Shown here piece by piece: positions 16,231 to 24,066 of a DNA stretch of 54,614 bases. A model generated the notes under the pieces. The model worked only from the letters and a program-made list of their open reading frames with translations. It was not told where the DNA came from and searched no databases. The first letter of the stretch is position 1. Every line of letters begins with the position of its first letter. A program made the translations under genes and the position numbers. Source of the stretch: JBLNBN01 sp050260015 (GTDB taxonomy: Bacteria > Bacteroidota > Ignavibacteria > Kapaibacteriales > UBA2268); NCBI GenBank assembly GCA_050260015.1, contig JBLNBN010000007.1:1-54614 (forward strand), written 5' to 3'.

Positions 16231-16863
16231 TCAATGAAGTAAATAAAACAAAGGAAATAGGAATATCCAGATCAGATCGACCAGGTGCCAGTAGAGCCCG
16301 AAGTTCTCTAATCTGACGTACTTAGTTTGCTCGATAGACCCCCTCCAGACCCCAACGAGGCCGAAGAGGATCAGGCCCATGCCGACCAACACGTGAAGGC
16401 CGTGAAGGCCCGTCATGACGTAGTAAAGGCCGAAAAAGAGTATCTCCCCGTTGCCGAGCGATTGCAGCTCCGCGCTCCCGGGGAAAATCCCGTGCTGTAT
16501 CTTCGCTCCCCACTCGAACGCCTTAATTATTAAAAAGCCTAAGGCCAACATTTCGGTCGCGCAAAGGAAGGCCAGCGTTTGCTTGCGTTTGCCCCTGGTA
16601 ATCGCCGTTATCGAGAGCGCCATGGTAAGGGAGCTCGTAAGTAGTATCATGGTATTAAACGTGCCCATAAAGACGTCGAGCTCGCGCGCGGCCAGGTGGA
16701 ATTCCTTGCTGAATTGAACCCGGTAGGTCATGTAGACTAAGAATAAGCCGCCGAATAGCAGCATTTCCGTTACGAGGAACAGCCACATGCCCATCTTGGA
16801 GCCGAAATCATCGCGGTGCGCGTGCGCCGGCGAGTGTACGCTTACTTCAGTCTTTATATTCAT
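16231..16863 (-). CDS. coxC: Cytochrome c oxidase subunit III
   Basis: The 210-residue protein has five predicted membrane helices. Conserved subunit III features include KMGMWLFLVTEMLLFGGLF, the GLHGLHVLVGM segment, and a C-terminal WHLVDLIWIFLFPLFYL. This is the five-helix short form common in A2-type oxidases. It supports proton uptake and stability of subunit I. The start overlaps the end of coxA by 17 bases, consistent with translational coupling. Confidence 0.95.
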   Translation of the reverse strand: MNIKTEVSVHSPAHAHRDDFGSKMGMWLFLVTEMLLFGGLFLVYMTYRVQFSKEFHLAARELDVFMGTFNTMILLTSSLTMALSITAITRGKRKQTLAFLCATEMLALGFLIIKAFEWGAKIQHGIFPGSAELQSLGNGEILFFGLYYVMTGLHGLHVLVGMGLILFGLVGVWRGSIEQTKYVRLENFGLYWHLVDLIWIFLFPLFYLLH

Positions 16864-18517
16864 ACCCCATTACCTCTTTAAATTTATCGTATTCGTAGGG
16901 GCCGTACTTTACGATGGGTTCTTCATGGAAGTTCTCTAACGGCGGCGGGCTCGTCGTCTGCCACTCGAGCGTCATCCCGCCCCATGGACTGTTCGGCATC
17001 TGCCTGCGTTTCTGTTTAAATGCCAGTAGTAGATTAATCCCCATAAAAAGCAGTCCCCCCAGTAATATCCACGAGCCCACGGTCGCAACCTGATGCAGCG
17101 TCAGAAATTCGGGCAGGGAATCGTAATAGCGGCGCGGCATGCCTTTATAGCCAAGTATGAACATTGTAAAATAGAGCATGTTAAAACCGATTACGAGGAT
17201 AACCGCGGCGATTTTAGCGCGCCTCTCGTTGTACATCCTCCCGAACATCTTCGGGAACCAATAGTGCACGGCAGCGAAGAAGACGAAGCCCGCTCCGCCG
17301 AACATTACGTAATGGAAATGCCCCACGACGAAGTACGTGTCGTGCACGTGCAAGTCGGTCGCAATCGCTCCTACTATCAGTCCCGTCAAACCGCCGATCG
17401 AGAATAGAAAGATGAAAGCCATGACGAAAATGAAGGGCGTAGTGACTTTAATAGAGCCTTTGTAAAGCGTGGCCACCCAATTAAATACTTTTATAGCGCT
17501 TGGTATGGCCACTATAAATGTCAGGAATGAGTATATCCAAACGGACTCGTCGCTCATTCCGCTAGTAAACATATGATGCCCCCAAACAAGCGTGCCGACA
17601 AATGCGATAGCTATCGATGAAAACGCTACGGCTTTATAGCCGAAGATCGTTTTCCTGGCAAACGTCGGAATGATGTCCGAGGCTACGCCCATGGCAGGCA
17701 GTATCATAATATATACGGCGGGGTGGGAGTATATCCAGAACAAGTGCTGGAAAAGTATCGGGTCGCCGCCGAGCGAGGGATCGAATATACCGACCTGGAA
17801 CGCTCGCTCGACGATCACCAATAATATTGTCAAACCTATGATCGGGGTTCCTATGATCTGGATCCAGGCCGTCGCGTAGAGCGACCACGTGAAGAGAGTC
17901 ATTTTGAAAAAGCTCATTCCCTTCGCGCGCAGGCGGTGGGTTGTCGTAATAAAGTTAATGCCCGTTAGGATCGAGGACAAACCGAGAATGAAAGCCGCCG
18001 ATAGCGGGAATATGACGTCCGTCGTAGTTCTAATGCTGTACGGCACGTAGAAGGTCCAACCCGTATCGATAGGGCCTCCCCCAAGGAATAAAGACGCGAT
18101 CGCCATCGTCCCGCCTAATAAATAGAGCCAATAGGACAGTAAATTCAGGCGAGGAAAGGCGACGTCCGCCGCGCCGATTTGCAACGGCAGAAAAAAGTTT
18201 CCAAAGGCGGCCGGTATGCCCGGTATGATAAACAAGAATATCATTATAATGCCATGCAGGGTAAAGATGGCGTTATATGTTTGCGCTTCAACCAAGGTTT
18301 TGCCCAGCGTAAAGAGCTCCAACCTCATAATCCCGCCAAGCGTCGCCCCAACCGCGAAAAACGCGATCATCGACCACATATACATGATGCCTATCCGCTT
18401 GTGATCCGTTGAAAAGATCCACGAACGAATTCCTTTTCCTTTGCCCTCGTAGTCCCAGAAGCTCTTAAATCCGTTAGTCGCTTCGGGCGCTTGAGCGGCT
18501 GTCGTCGCTTCAGACAT
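16847..18517 (-). CDS. coxA: Cytochrome c oxidase subunit I, A2-type haem-copper oxidase
   Basis: This 556-residue catalytic subunit reduces O2 and pumps protons. All metal ligands are visible: H88 (low-spin haem), H264 with Y268 in YSHPAVY (CuB and the likely cross-linked Tyr), H313-H314 in GHHMFTSG (CuB), and H399 and H401 in VVGHFHYVM (haems). The YSHPxV motif in place of GHPEV assigns the enzyme to subfamily A2, as in Rhodothermus marinus caa3, where the D-channel Glu is replaced by the YS motif. About twelve membrane helices are predicted. The ATG follows GGAGACGACA and overlaps the end of sco by 8 bases. Confidence 0.97.
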   Translation of the reverse strand: MSEATTAAQAPEATNGFKSFWDYEGKGKGIRSWIFSTDHKRIGIMYMWSMIAFFAVGATLGGIMRLELFTLGKTLVEAQTYNAIFTLHGIIMIFLFIIPGIPAAFGNFFLPLQIGAADVAFPRLNLLSYWLYLLGGTMAIASLFLGGGPIDTGWTFYVPYSIRTTTDVIFPLSAAFILGLSSILTGINFITTTHRLRAKGMSFFKMTLFTWSLYATAWIQIIGTPIIGLTILLVIVERAFQVGIFDPSLGGDPILFQHLFWIYSHPAVYIMILPAMGVASDIIPTFARKTIFGYKAVAFSSIAIAFVGTLVWGHHMFTSGMSDESVWIYSFLTFIVAIPSAIKVFNWVATLYKGSIKVTTPFIFVMAFIFLFSIGGLTGLIVGAIATDLHVHDTYFVVGHFHYVMFGGAGFVFFAAVHYWFPKMFGRMYNERRAKIAAVILVIGFNMLYFTMFILGYKGMPRRYYDSLPEFLTLHQVATVGSWILLGGLLFMGINLLLAFKQKRRQMPNSPWGGMTLEWQTTSPPPLENFHEEPIVKYGPYEYDKFKEVMGYEYKD

Positions 18518-19355
18518 TGTCGTCTCCTTTATTATTTTTTTCGTTGCTTTCCGCTTCTTCTATCTTTTTCTTGCGTAGCTTCTCGCCTTCGTTCTTCTTA
18601 CCGCGAATTAATAATATCGTAATAAAGACTGAAGCCCCGAGAACTATGAGCGCGCCGCCGATCTTGTTAAAATTGAAAATTATATTGCCGCTCTTCGGGT
18701 CGTAGCTGTAGCAGAATTCTATCACTTTAGCCGCGAAAGGCATGGATTTTCCTTCGCTGGCGAGAATAATGCCCATCTTAAAATCCGTGTCGAGGTACGA
18801 AGTTCCAGGCAAGTAACGGGATACCTTCCCGTCGGGCGTCAGCATTATCAAAGTGGCCGCGTGAGTAAAGTCGTCGTCGCCCTCGGGCTTGTAGTAAAAT
18901 CCGACGGCGTTCGTTAGCGCGCGTATCGAGGCGCTGTCGCCGACCATAAATCTCCATGATTCCGGCGTAACTCTGCTCTTCATTGTCGTGATATAGTTAT
19001 TCCTCCACTGCGCGGCGCGCTGCGGCGTTTCACTCGGATCGAAGCTGATCGTGACGGCCTGGTAATTCTCCCCAAACTTTAGGTCTTTCACCTGGTCGAT
19101 CACGGAGGCCTCGCCCGTCAGCAGCGGGCTGCAAATGCCCGGGCAGTGGTAGTAAACGAGCGACAGCACGGTAGGCTTCTTGATTATTTCCTTTAGGGAA
19201 TAAACCTTTCCGTCCGAATTAGTAAATTTCAAGTCCATAGGGACTTGCGCCCCTAATTTCTGCTCGATACCGATAGCCGGGGCTGCCGGGAGATTATCAA
19301 CCGACCCGATAAGGGTTATGGCTAAGATCATCATTATATTTAACGCGGTTTTCAT
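18510..19355 (-). CDS. sco: SCO1/SenC-family copper chaperone with C-terminal membrane anchor
   Basis: Sco proteins deliver or reduce copper at the CuA site of oxidase subunit II. The 281-residue protein has an N-terminal signal/anchor, the thioredoxin-like fold with the copper motif CPGIC (in YYHCPGICSPLL), and the conserved His in DDFTHAATLIML. It also has an extra C-terminal membrane helix (IGGALIVLGASVFITILLI) followed by a charged cytoplasmic tail rich in K, E and N. The anchor at the C-terminus is a variant arrangement. It is read between the cytochrome c gene and coxA, exactly where an assembly factor is expected. AGGAGGAAGGAC precedes the ATG. Confidence 0.92.
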   Translation of the reverse strand: MKTALNIMMILAITLIGSVDNLPAAPAIGIEQKLGAQVPMDLKFTNSDGKVYSLKEIIKKPTVLSLVYYHCPGICSPLLTGEASVIDQVKDLKFGENYQAVTISFDPSETPQRAAQWRNNYITTMKSRVTPESWRFMVGDSASIRALTNAVGFYYKPEGDDDFTHAATLIMLTPDGKVSRYLPGTSYLDTDFKMGIILASEGKSMPFAAKVIEFCYSYDPKSGNIIFNFNKIGGALIVLGASVFITILLIRGKKNEGEKLRKKKIEEAESNEKNNKGDDNV

Positions 19356-19381
19356 GTCCTTCCTCCTAATTCAAAAATTTC

Positions 19382-20341
19382 TTACATTGCGCCCGGCGTA
19401 GGTCCCGAAGTAATCGAGACGAGATAAGAATGCAGCGCGCCGAGCTCCGCCGCGGTGAGCGTTAACGCCTGGGTTTTAAACCCGTTCGACGGGGCGCCCG
19501 AGGCGATTAGCATTTTAAACTCTCTAATATCGGACCTCCAGGGCTGCGACGTCAATAGCGCGTAGAGCGCGCGGTCGCGGTCCGAAGTAATTCTTTCAAA
19601 CGCCTTTCTGGACGGATCGTTAGCGTCCGTAGCAATTAATCTCTTCTTCGCTTCGACGAGCCTGTCTATCGCGGGCTGTCTTTCGGATAAGATCATTTTA
19701 ACGGCTTGTTTCACGGGTACTTGCGCCGCCTGGTTCCTACCCTTGGATATTGAATATTTTGCGTCGGCGTCAGCTAATTCCTGCGGCGTAGTCTCGGGCG
19801 CGTTGGGAGCAAGCGAACGAATAAAGTGCGCGAGTGCGAATTTATCCGCCGGCGGCAAAAATTCATAAGGGACCATGGCCGTTCCGGGCACGCCTTCTTC
19901 AAGCGTCTTGTATATGTCCGTTATTTTTCGTCCGTTCGTCCAACCGCTCTCTTGAGTAAAGTTCCTCGGTTTCGGATTTAGGTTTGCCCCGGCTACGCCG
20001 TCCCCGCGGCCGGCCGCGCCATGGCAGGAGGCGCACGACGAGGAAAAGATTTCCTTTCCCCTGGCTATCGCTTGCGGGGCGGGCTTCGAGGCTTCGTTCA
20101 CGTCCGTGCCGGGCAGTTGCATCGCCTGCTTCGGGGCGATGTCGGTCTTCAGTTGGGTCGTGTCCGGCAATAGCGGCTTTATTTCCGCGCCGCTCATTAC
20201 GTTCATGCTATGGATATAGAACATCCCGCCCCAAATGATCACGACTATCAATAGTATATAGATCAAGCCGAACCATCGCAACGGGTTTGCCCGTACGGCC
20301 TTAAAATCGGTTTCGTCTTCGTATTTATCTTTAAAGAGCAT
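19382..20341 (-). CDS. Membrane-anchored monohaem cytochrome c (ACIII-to-oxidase carrier candidate)
   Basis: The 319-residue protein has a single N-terminal membrane helix (about 24-42) and a periplasmic class I cytochrome c domain with CASCH (103-107) and a likely axial Met at 156 (GTAMVPY). A C-terminal region of about 130 residues, predicted largely helical, has no second haem motif. It lies between actF and sco in the operon. Since coxB lacks its own haem domain, the simplest reading is that this tethered cytochrome carries electrons from ACIII to CuA; an alternative is an extra ACIII subunit. The ATG follows GGAGTTTGTAAAA. Confidence 0.85.
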   Translation of the reverse strand: MLFKDKYEDETDFKAVRANPLRWFGLIYILLIVVIIWGGMFYIHSMNVMSGAEIKPLLPDTTQLKTDIAPKQAMQLPGTDVNEASKPAPQAIARGKEIFSSSCASCHGAAGRGDGVAGANLNPKPRNFTQESGWTNGRKITDIYKTLEEGVPGTAMVPYEFLPPADKFALAHFIRSLAPNAPETTPQELADADAKYSISKGRNQAAQVPVKQAVKMILSERQPAIDRLVEAKKRLIATDANDPSRKAFERITSDRDRALYALLTSQPWRSDIREFKMLIASGAPSNGFKTQALTLTAAELGALHSYLVSITSGPTPGAM

Positions 20342-20362
20342 TTTTACAAACTCCGTTAATTG

Positions 20363-21550
20363 CTACAAATGAAAGTTTAAGCCCCTCGGCAGCTTCTCGT
20401 CGCCTACGGGAAGCAGGTTCCTGCGGCGAGCTACGAGCGCGAAGGTCGTTAAAACTATCCCGGCGATCAAAACGGGACCGATAAATTCCATCCAGCTGAG
20501 AGCTGCGCCCTTAGGGCTGTACGTCGGCATAATTATCCAGTATAGATCGTAGTAGTGCGCGACGAGTATCCACGCGGCCATGAATTTTAGCGTGCCTGGG
20601 GCGCTCTTCGACGGCTGCGACAGCAGCACGGAGTACGGGACTATAAAGTGTATGAAAATTAGTCCCAGCGAAATTGCCGACCAACTGCCGTTCCATCTAT
20701 TTAGAAACCAGAATGTCTCCTCAGGCAGATTGGCGTACCACATTAACATATATTGACTAAACGCAATATAGGCCCAAAAATTGACGAAGGCGAACATCAT
20801 AGCGCCAAAATTATAATAGTGATCTTTATTAATCAATCCGCCCAAATATCCCTTTTCCGAGAGGGGGACGACAAAGATCGTCAAGAGCGCGAGCGCGGCC
20901 AGGAACGTACCGGAAAAGTAGTATACCGCGAAAATAGTCGAGTACCAATGCGGTTCCAGGCTCATCATCCAATCGATAGCGAAGATCGAAGTAGCGATAG
21001 CGAAGATCGGCATAAAGATGGCGGACCAGCGAGTCGCCTTGCGCCGGAAATCTCCACGGGGCGAAGCGTCCTGCTTAAAGGATCTGCGCGCGATCAGGAA
21101 ATAGAACGTCCCAGCCAGGACGAACGCGATTGCGCTTCTAATCAGGAAAAACCCAACGTTCAGGTAAGGAGCCTTCGTCGCTAAGGCTCTATCGACGGCC
21201 AGCGCCTCTTCGTGCGTCCAATGGAAAAGGCCGTGCATATCGAACGCTAACGGGATCGCCAGCAGGGGCGCGACGAATAGCAGCGCGCCAAGTATTTCCG
21301 CTATCCTGCGGAACGGCACGCTCCAATCGGCGTTCGCCAGGTATTCGAGCGCTACGAAGAATAGCGAGCCCAACCCGAGAGAAAGGATATACATATAAAC
21401 TATGTTCATATTGAATGACGCCCTGCGCGCGTCCGTCGCATATGCAAGGAGGAACAGCAATACGCCTAAAGCCAATAGGCTAAGCCCATACAGTAATATT
21501 TTAGGCGACAACGATTTGCGTTCGTACTTTATATCGAATTTATTTTCCAT
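20363..21550 (-). CDS. actF: Alternative complex III subunit ActF (NrfD/PsrC-like)
   Basis: This polytopic membrane protein of 395 residues has about ten hydrophobic helices and is the second NrfD/PsrC-like subunit of Alternative Complex III, which oxidises menaquinol. Family-like segments include SLGLGSLFFVALEYL near the N-terminus and IDWMMSLEPHWYSTIF in the middle. The start ATG overlaps the end of the actDE fusion by 11 bases. ActF is usually paired with ActC in the membrane, one of the two forming the quinol site. Confidence 0.9.
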   Translation of the reverse strand: MENKFDIKYERKSLSPKILLYGLSLLALGVLLFLLAYATDARRASFNMNIVYMYILSLGLGSLFFVALEYLANADWSVPFRRIAEILGALLFVAPLLAIPLAFDMHGLFHWTHEEALAVDRALATKAPYLNVGFFLIRSAIAFVLAGTFYFLIARRSFKQDASPRGDFRRKATRWSAIFMPIFAIATSIFAIDWMMSLEPHWYSTIFAVYYFSGTFLAALALLTIFVVPLSEKGYLGGLINKDHYYNFGAMMFAFVNFWAYIAFSQYMLMWYANLPEETFWFLNRWNGSWSAISLGLIFIHFIVPYSVLLSQPSKSAPGTLKFMAAWILVAHYYDLYWIIMPTYSPKGAALSWMEFIGPVLIAGIVLTTFALVARRRNLLPVGDEKLPRGLNFHL

Positions 21551-22688
21551 TTGCTGCCGCTCCTTGTGTTGCGTTGAATGCCTTCTGAAGAGTCCGGACG
21601 TAGAGAATGACCTTCCATCGCTCTTCGGGGGTTAATTGTTTTGCGTAGCTCGGCATGCTGTTCTGGCCGTGCGTAATTACGTAATAGATATTCGCGTCGC
21701 TCCAATTGCGGACTTTCTCCGAATGCAGAGTTGGCGGGTTGGGGAATTGGCCCCGAAGCCTGGAGTCCCCTTGCGCTACGTTTCCATGGCACGGGCTGCA
21801 ATAAGTCAGGAACTTCGACCGGCCGCGTGAAATTGCGGCGGTGTCCGCTACGATTGGGTTTACCATTGCCCGCAGAGCCGCCGAATCGTTCGGCCCCTTA
21901 GCAAATTGGACCTCCGCCCCGCGAGGCACGCTTCCCACGGGAGGACGGCGCATTGAAAAGCTTCCTCGCCAGAATTTTGAAGGATACTGCGCGTCGACCC
22001 GCATCTGCGTCATCATCCAATCGAATGGGTGGACGTAGAGCAGCTTGTTTAGAACCACGTAGCTAACCCCGGAGGTAGCTATCGCGATTGCTATTAATAG
22101 TATTATAAATTTAAGGTCGAATACCTTATTAAAAACGTTGACCTCTTCCTCGTCGTAGTAAATCGTTTGTATTTCCGTCGCGCCAGTCTCCTGTAGCAGC
22201 TCGCGTACTGAGTTCTCGCTGAACATCTTGTCTTTAGCTTCGATCGATATGCCGTACCTATCGTTTGAAACGGCTTTCATATATGCCGTATCGTGCAGCG
22301 GGTGGCTATTGTTCGGCAGCTTAAACACTAAAGCGAGAAGCGCTACCACGGTTCCAATAGATGCGAGCAAAACCGTTACCTCGAACGTTACGGGGGTAAA
22401 CGCGGGAAGCGCAAAGTGAGGCTTTCCGCCGACAATTGTCGGGTAATCGAATACGCTGACGTAGCCCATAAACACGAGAGCGAGGAACATACCGCTCAAT
22501 CCGAAGAATAACGTAAAGAATCCCATCGGCGAAGGCTTTAGCCTCATTGCCCGGGGCATGCCATGAATCGGGTAGGGCGAATGCACGTCGAAATTGCGAT
22601 AGCGCGATGCGACTTCCCTTGCCGCATGGGTCAATTTATCGGGGTCGTTATAAAGACCCGCTATGGAATATATCTTTCTCTCACTCAT
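21540..22688 (-). CDS. actDE: Fused Alternative complex III subunits ActD and ActE (DUF3341 plus cytochrome c)
   Basis: The start is set at the ATG at 22688 (MSERKIYSIAGLY), because GGAGAAGG lies just upstream and the ATG overlaps the actC stop by 8 bases (ATGAGTGA); the frame is open further upstream but inside actC. Residues 1-130 are an ActD domain (DUF3341: GLYNDP, two helices around 58-80 and 100-122, with YPIHGM). After a third helix (about 192-212) comes an ActE-like monohaem cytochrome c with CSPCH (297-301) and axial Met near 345. In most characterised complexes ActD and ActE are separate polypeptides; here one 382-residue chain covers both. Confidence 0.9.
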   Translation of the reverse strand: MSERKIYSIAGLYNDPDKLTHAAREVASRYRNFDVHSPYPIHGMPRAMRLKPSPMGFFTLFFGLSGMFLALVFMGYVSVFDYPTIVGGKPHFALPAFTPVTFEVTVLLASIGTVVALLALVFKLPNNSHPLHDTAYMKAVSNDRYGISIEAKDKMFSENSVRELLQETGATEIQTIYYDEEEVNVFNKVFDLKFIILLIAIAIATSGVSYVVLNKLLYVHPFDWMMTQMRVDAQYPSKFWRGSFSMRRPPVGSVPRGAEVQFAKGPNDSAALRAMVNPIVADTAAISRGRSKFLTYCSPCHGNVAQGDSRLRGQFPNPPTLHSEKVRNWSDANIYYVITHGQNSMPSYAKQLTPEERWKVILYVRTLQKAFNATQGAAANGK

Positions 22689-24066
22689 GGGCCTTCTCCG
22701 GTATAGTTCCATGATGATGCGGTTGCGAGCCCTCAACTTCCGCTTTTACTTCGACAATAGACACCACAGGCATAGTGCGGGTAAATATCAGTAAAAGAGT
22801 AAAGAACAAACCGAAGCTCCCTATCAAAATGCCGATATCAATTATCGTAGGCTTGAAATAAGCCCAGCTGGAGGGCAAAAAGTCGCGAGAGAGCGAAGTA
22901 ACTATAATTACGAATCGCTCGAACCACATGCCGACGTTAACTAACGCCCCTATTACGAACATAAAGGGGATGGATCGTCGTATTTTTTTAACCCAGAAAA
23001 GCTGCGGGAATAATACGTTGCAGCTTATCATTGTCCAATAAGCCCATGAATAATCGCCAAACGCACGATTGATAAATGTAAAGGATTCTATCGGGCTGCC
23101 GCTGTACCAGGCCATAAAGTACTCCATGGCGTACGCGTAGCCTACCATCGAGCCTGTAAGTATGATTATCTTATTCATTTTCTCGAGCGTGTCCAGCGTT
23201 ATTATATGCTCGAAGTTGAATATCTTACGAATGAATATCAAGGCGTTTTGAACCATTGCAAAACCTGAGAAAACGGCTCCCGCTACGAAATACGGCGGGA
23301 AAATCGTCGCGTGCCATCCGGGCAATACCGAGACCGCGAAGTCGAAGCTAACGATGGTATGCACCGAAAGAACGAGAGGCGTGGCAAAACCGGCCAATAT
23401 CAGGTATACCATTTCGTAATGCTGCCAGTGGCGATTGCTATGACGCCAACCGAGGCTAAAGATAGAATAGATCGTCTTTTTTATTTTTCCCTTCGCGCGG
23501 TCGCGTAGCGAGGCGAAGTCCGGTATCAGGCCGACATACCAAAAAATGAATGAAACCGTAAAGTAAGTCGAAACGGCGAATACGTCCCAGAGCAGCGGCG
23601 ACTGGAAATTCACCCATATAGTATGCTGGTTCGGGTACGGCGTAAGCCAACCGTCGAGCCAGGGCCTGCCGACGTGGATCAGCGGGAAGATGCCCGCCGT
23701 CATTACGGCGAATATCGTCATCCCTTCGGCGAAGCGGGCGATGCCCGTTCTCCACTTCTGACGGAATAAAAACAGGATGGCGGAAATAAGAGTTCCGGCG
23801 TGGCCGATGCCAACCCAAAATACGAAGTTAACTATTCCAAACGCCCAGGCTACCGGTATGTTATTTCCCCACATTCCAATACCGTAGTAGAACGTCAGCC
23901 CCAGGCTAACGACTCCAATAAGCAGCATTGTAACCGTTACGGAAAGAACTAAGAAGAATTTCTTACTTGGCCATTTATCGAGCGGCGCCGTGATTAATTC
24001 ATTTATCGAATTTAACGACGGCTTCCCCTCAATGACAGAGCGTTCGCTTAGCGTGTCGATACTCAA
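22681..24066 (-). CDS. actC: Alternative complex III subunit ActC (NrfD/PsrC-like)
   Basis: This 461-residue membrane protein has about ten helices and belongs to the NrfD/PsrC family, the larger quinol-interacting subunit of ACIII. Typical segments are IPVAWAFGIVNFVFWVGIGH and MIHVGRPW-like ending (FPLIHVGRPWLDGWL). Translation begins at a TTG at 24066, which overlaps the actB stop (TTGA) and has GGAGG eight bases upstream; the next in-frame ATG is inside the conserved region, so TTG is the probable start. Its C-terminus is His-rich (PHHHGT). Confidence 0.93.
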   Translation of the reverse strand: MSIDTLSERSVIEGKPSLNSINELITAPLDKWPSKKFFLVLSVTVTMLLIGVVSLGLTFYYGIGMWGNNIPVAWAFGIVNFVFWVGIGHAGTLISAILFLFRQKWRTGIARFAEGMTIFAVMTAGIFPLIHVGRPWLDGWLTPYPNQHTIWVNFQSPLLWDVFAVSTYFTVSFIFWYVGLIPDFASLRDRAKGKIKKTIYSIFSLGWRHSNRHWQHYEMVYLILAGFATPLVLSVHTIVSFDFAVSVLPGWHATIFPPYFVAGAVFSGFAMVQNALIFIRKIFNFEHIITLDTLEKMNKIIILTGSMVGYAYAMEYFMAWYSGSPIESFTFINRAFGDYSWAYWTMISCNVLFPQLFWVKKIRRSIPFMFVIGALVNVGMWFERFVIIVTSLSRDFLPSSWAYFKPTIIDIGILIGSFGLFFTLLLIFTRTMPVVSIVEVKAEVEGSQPHHHGTIPEKAHE

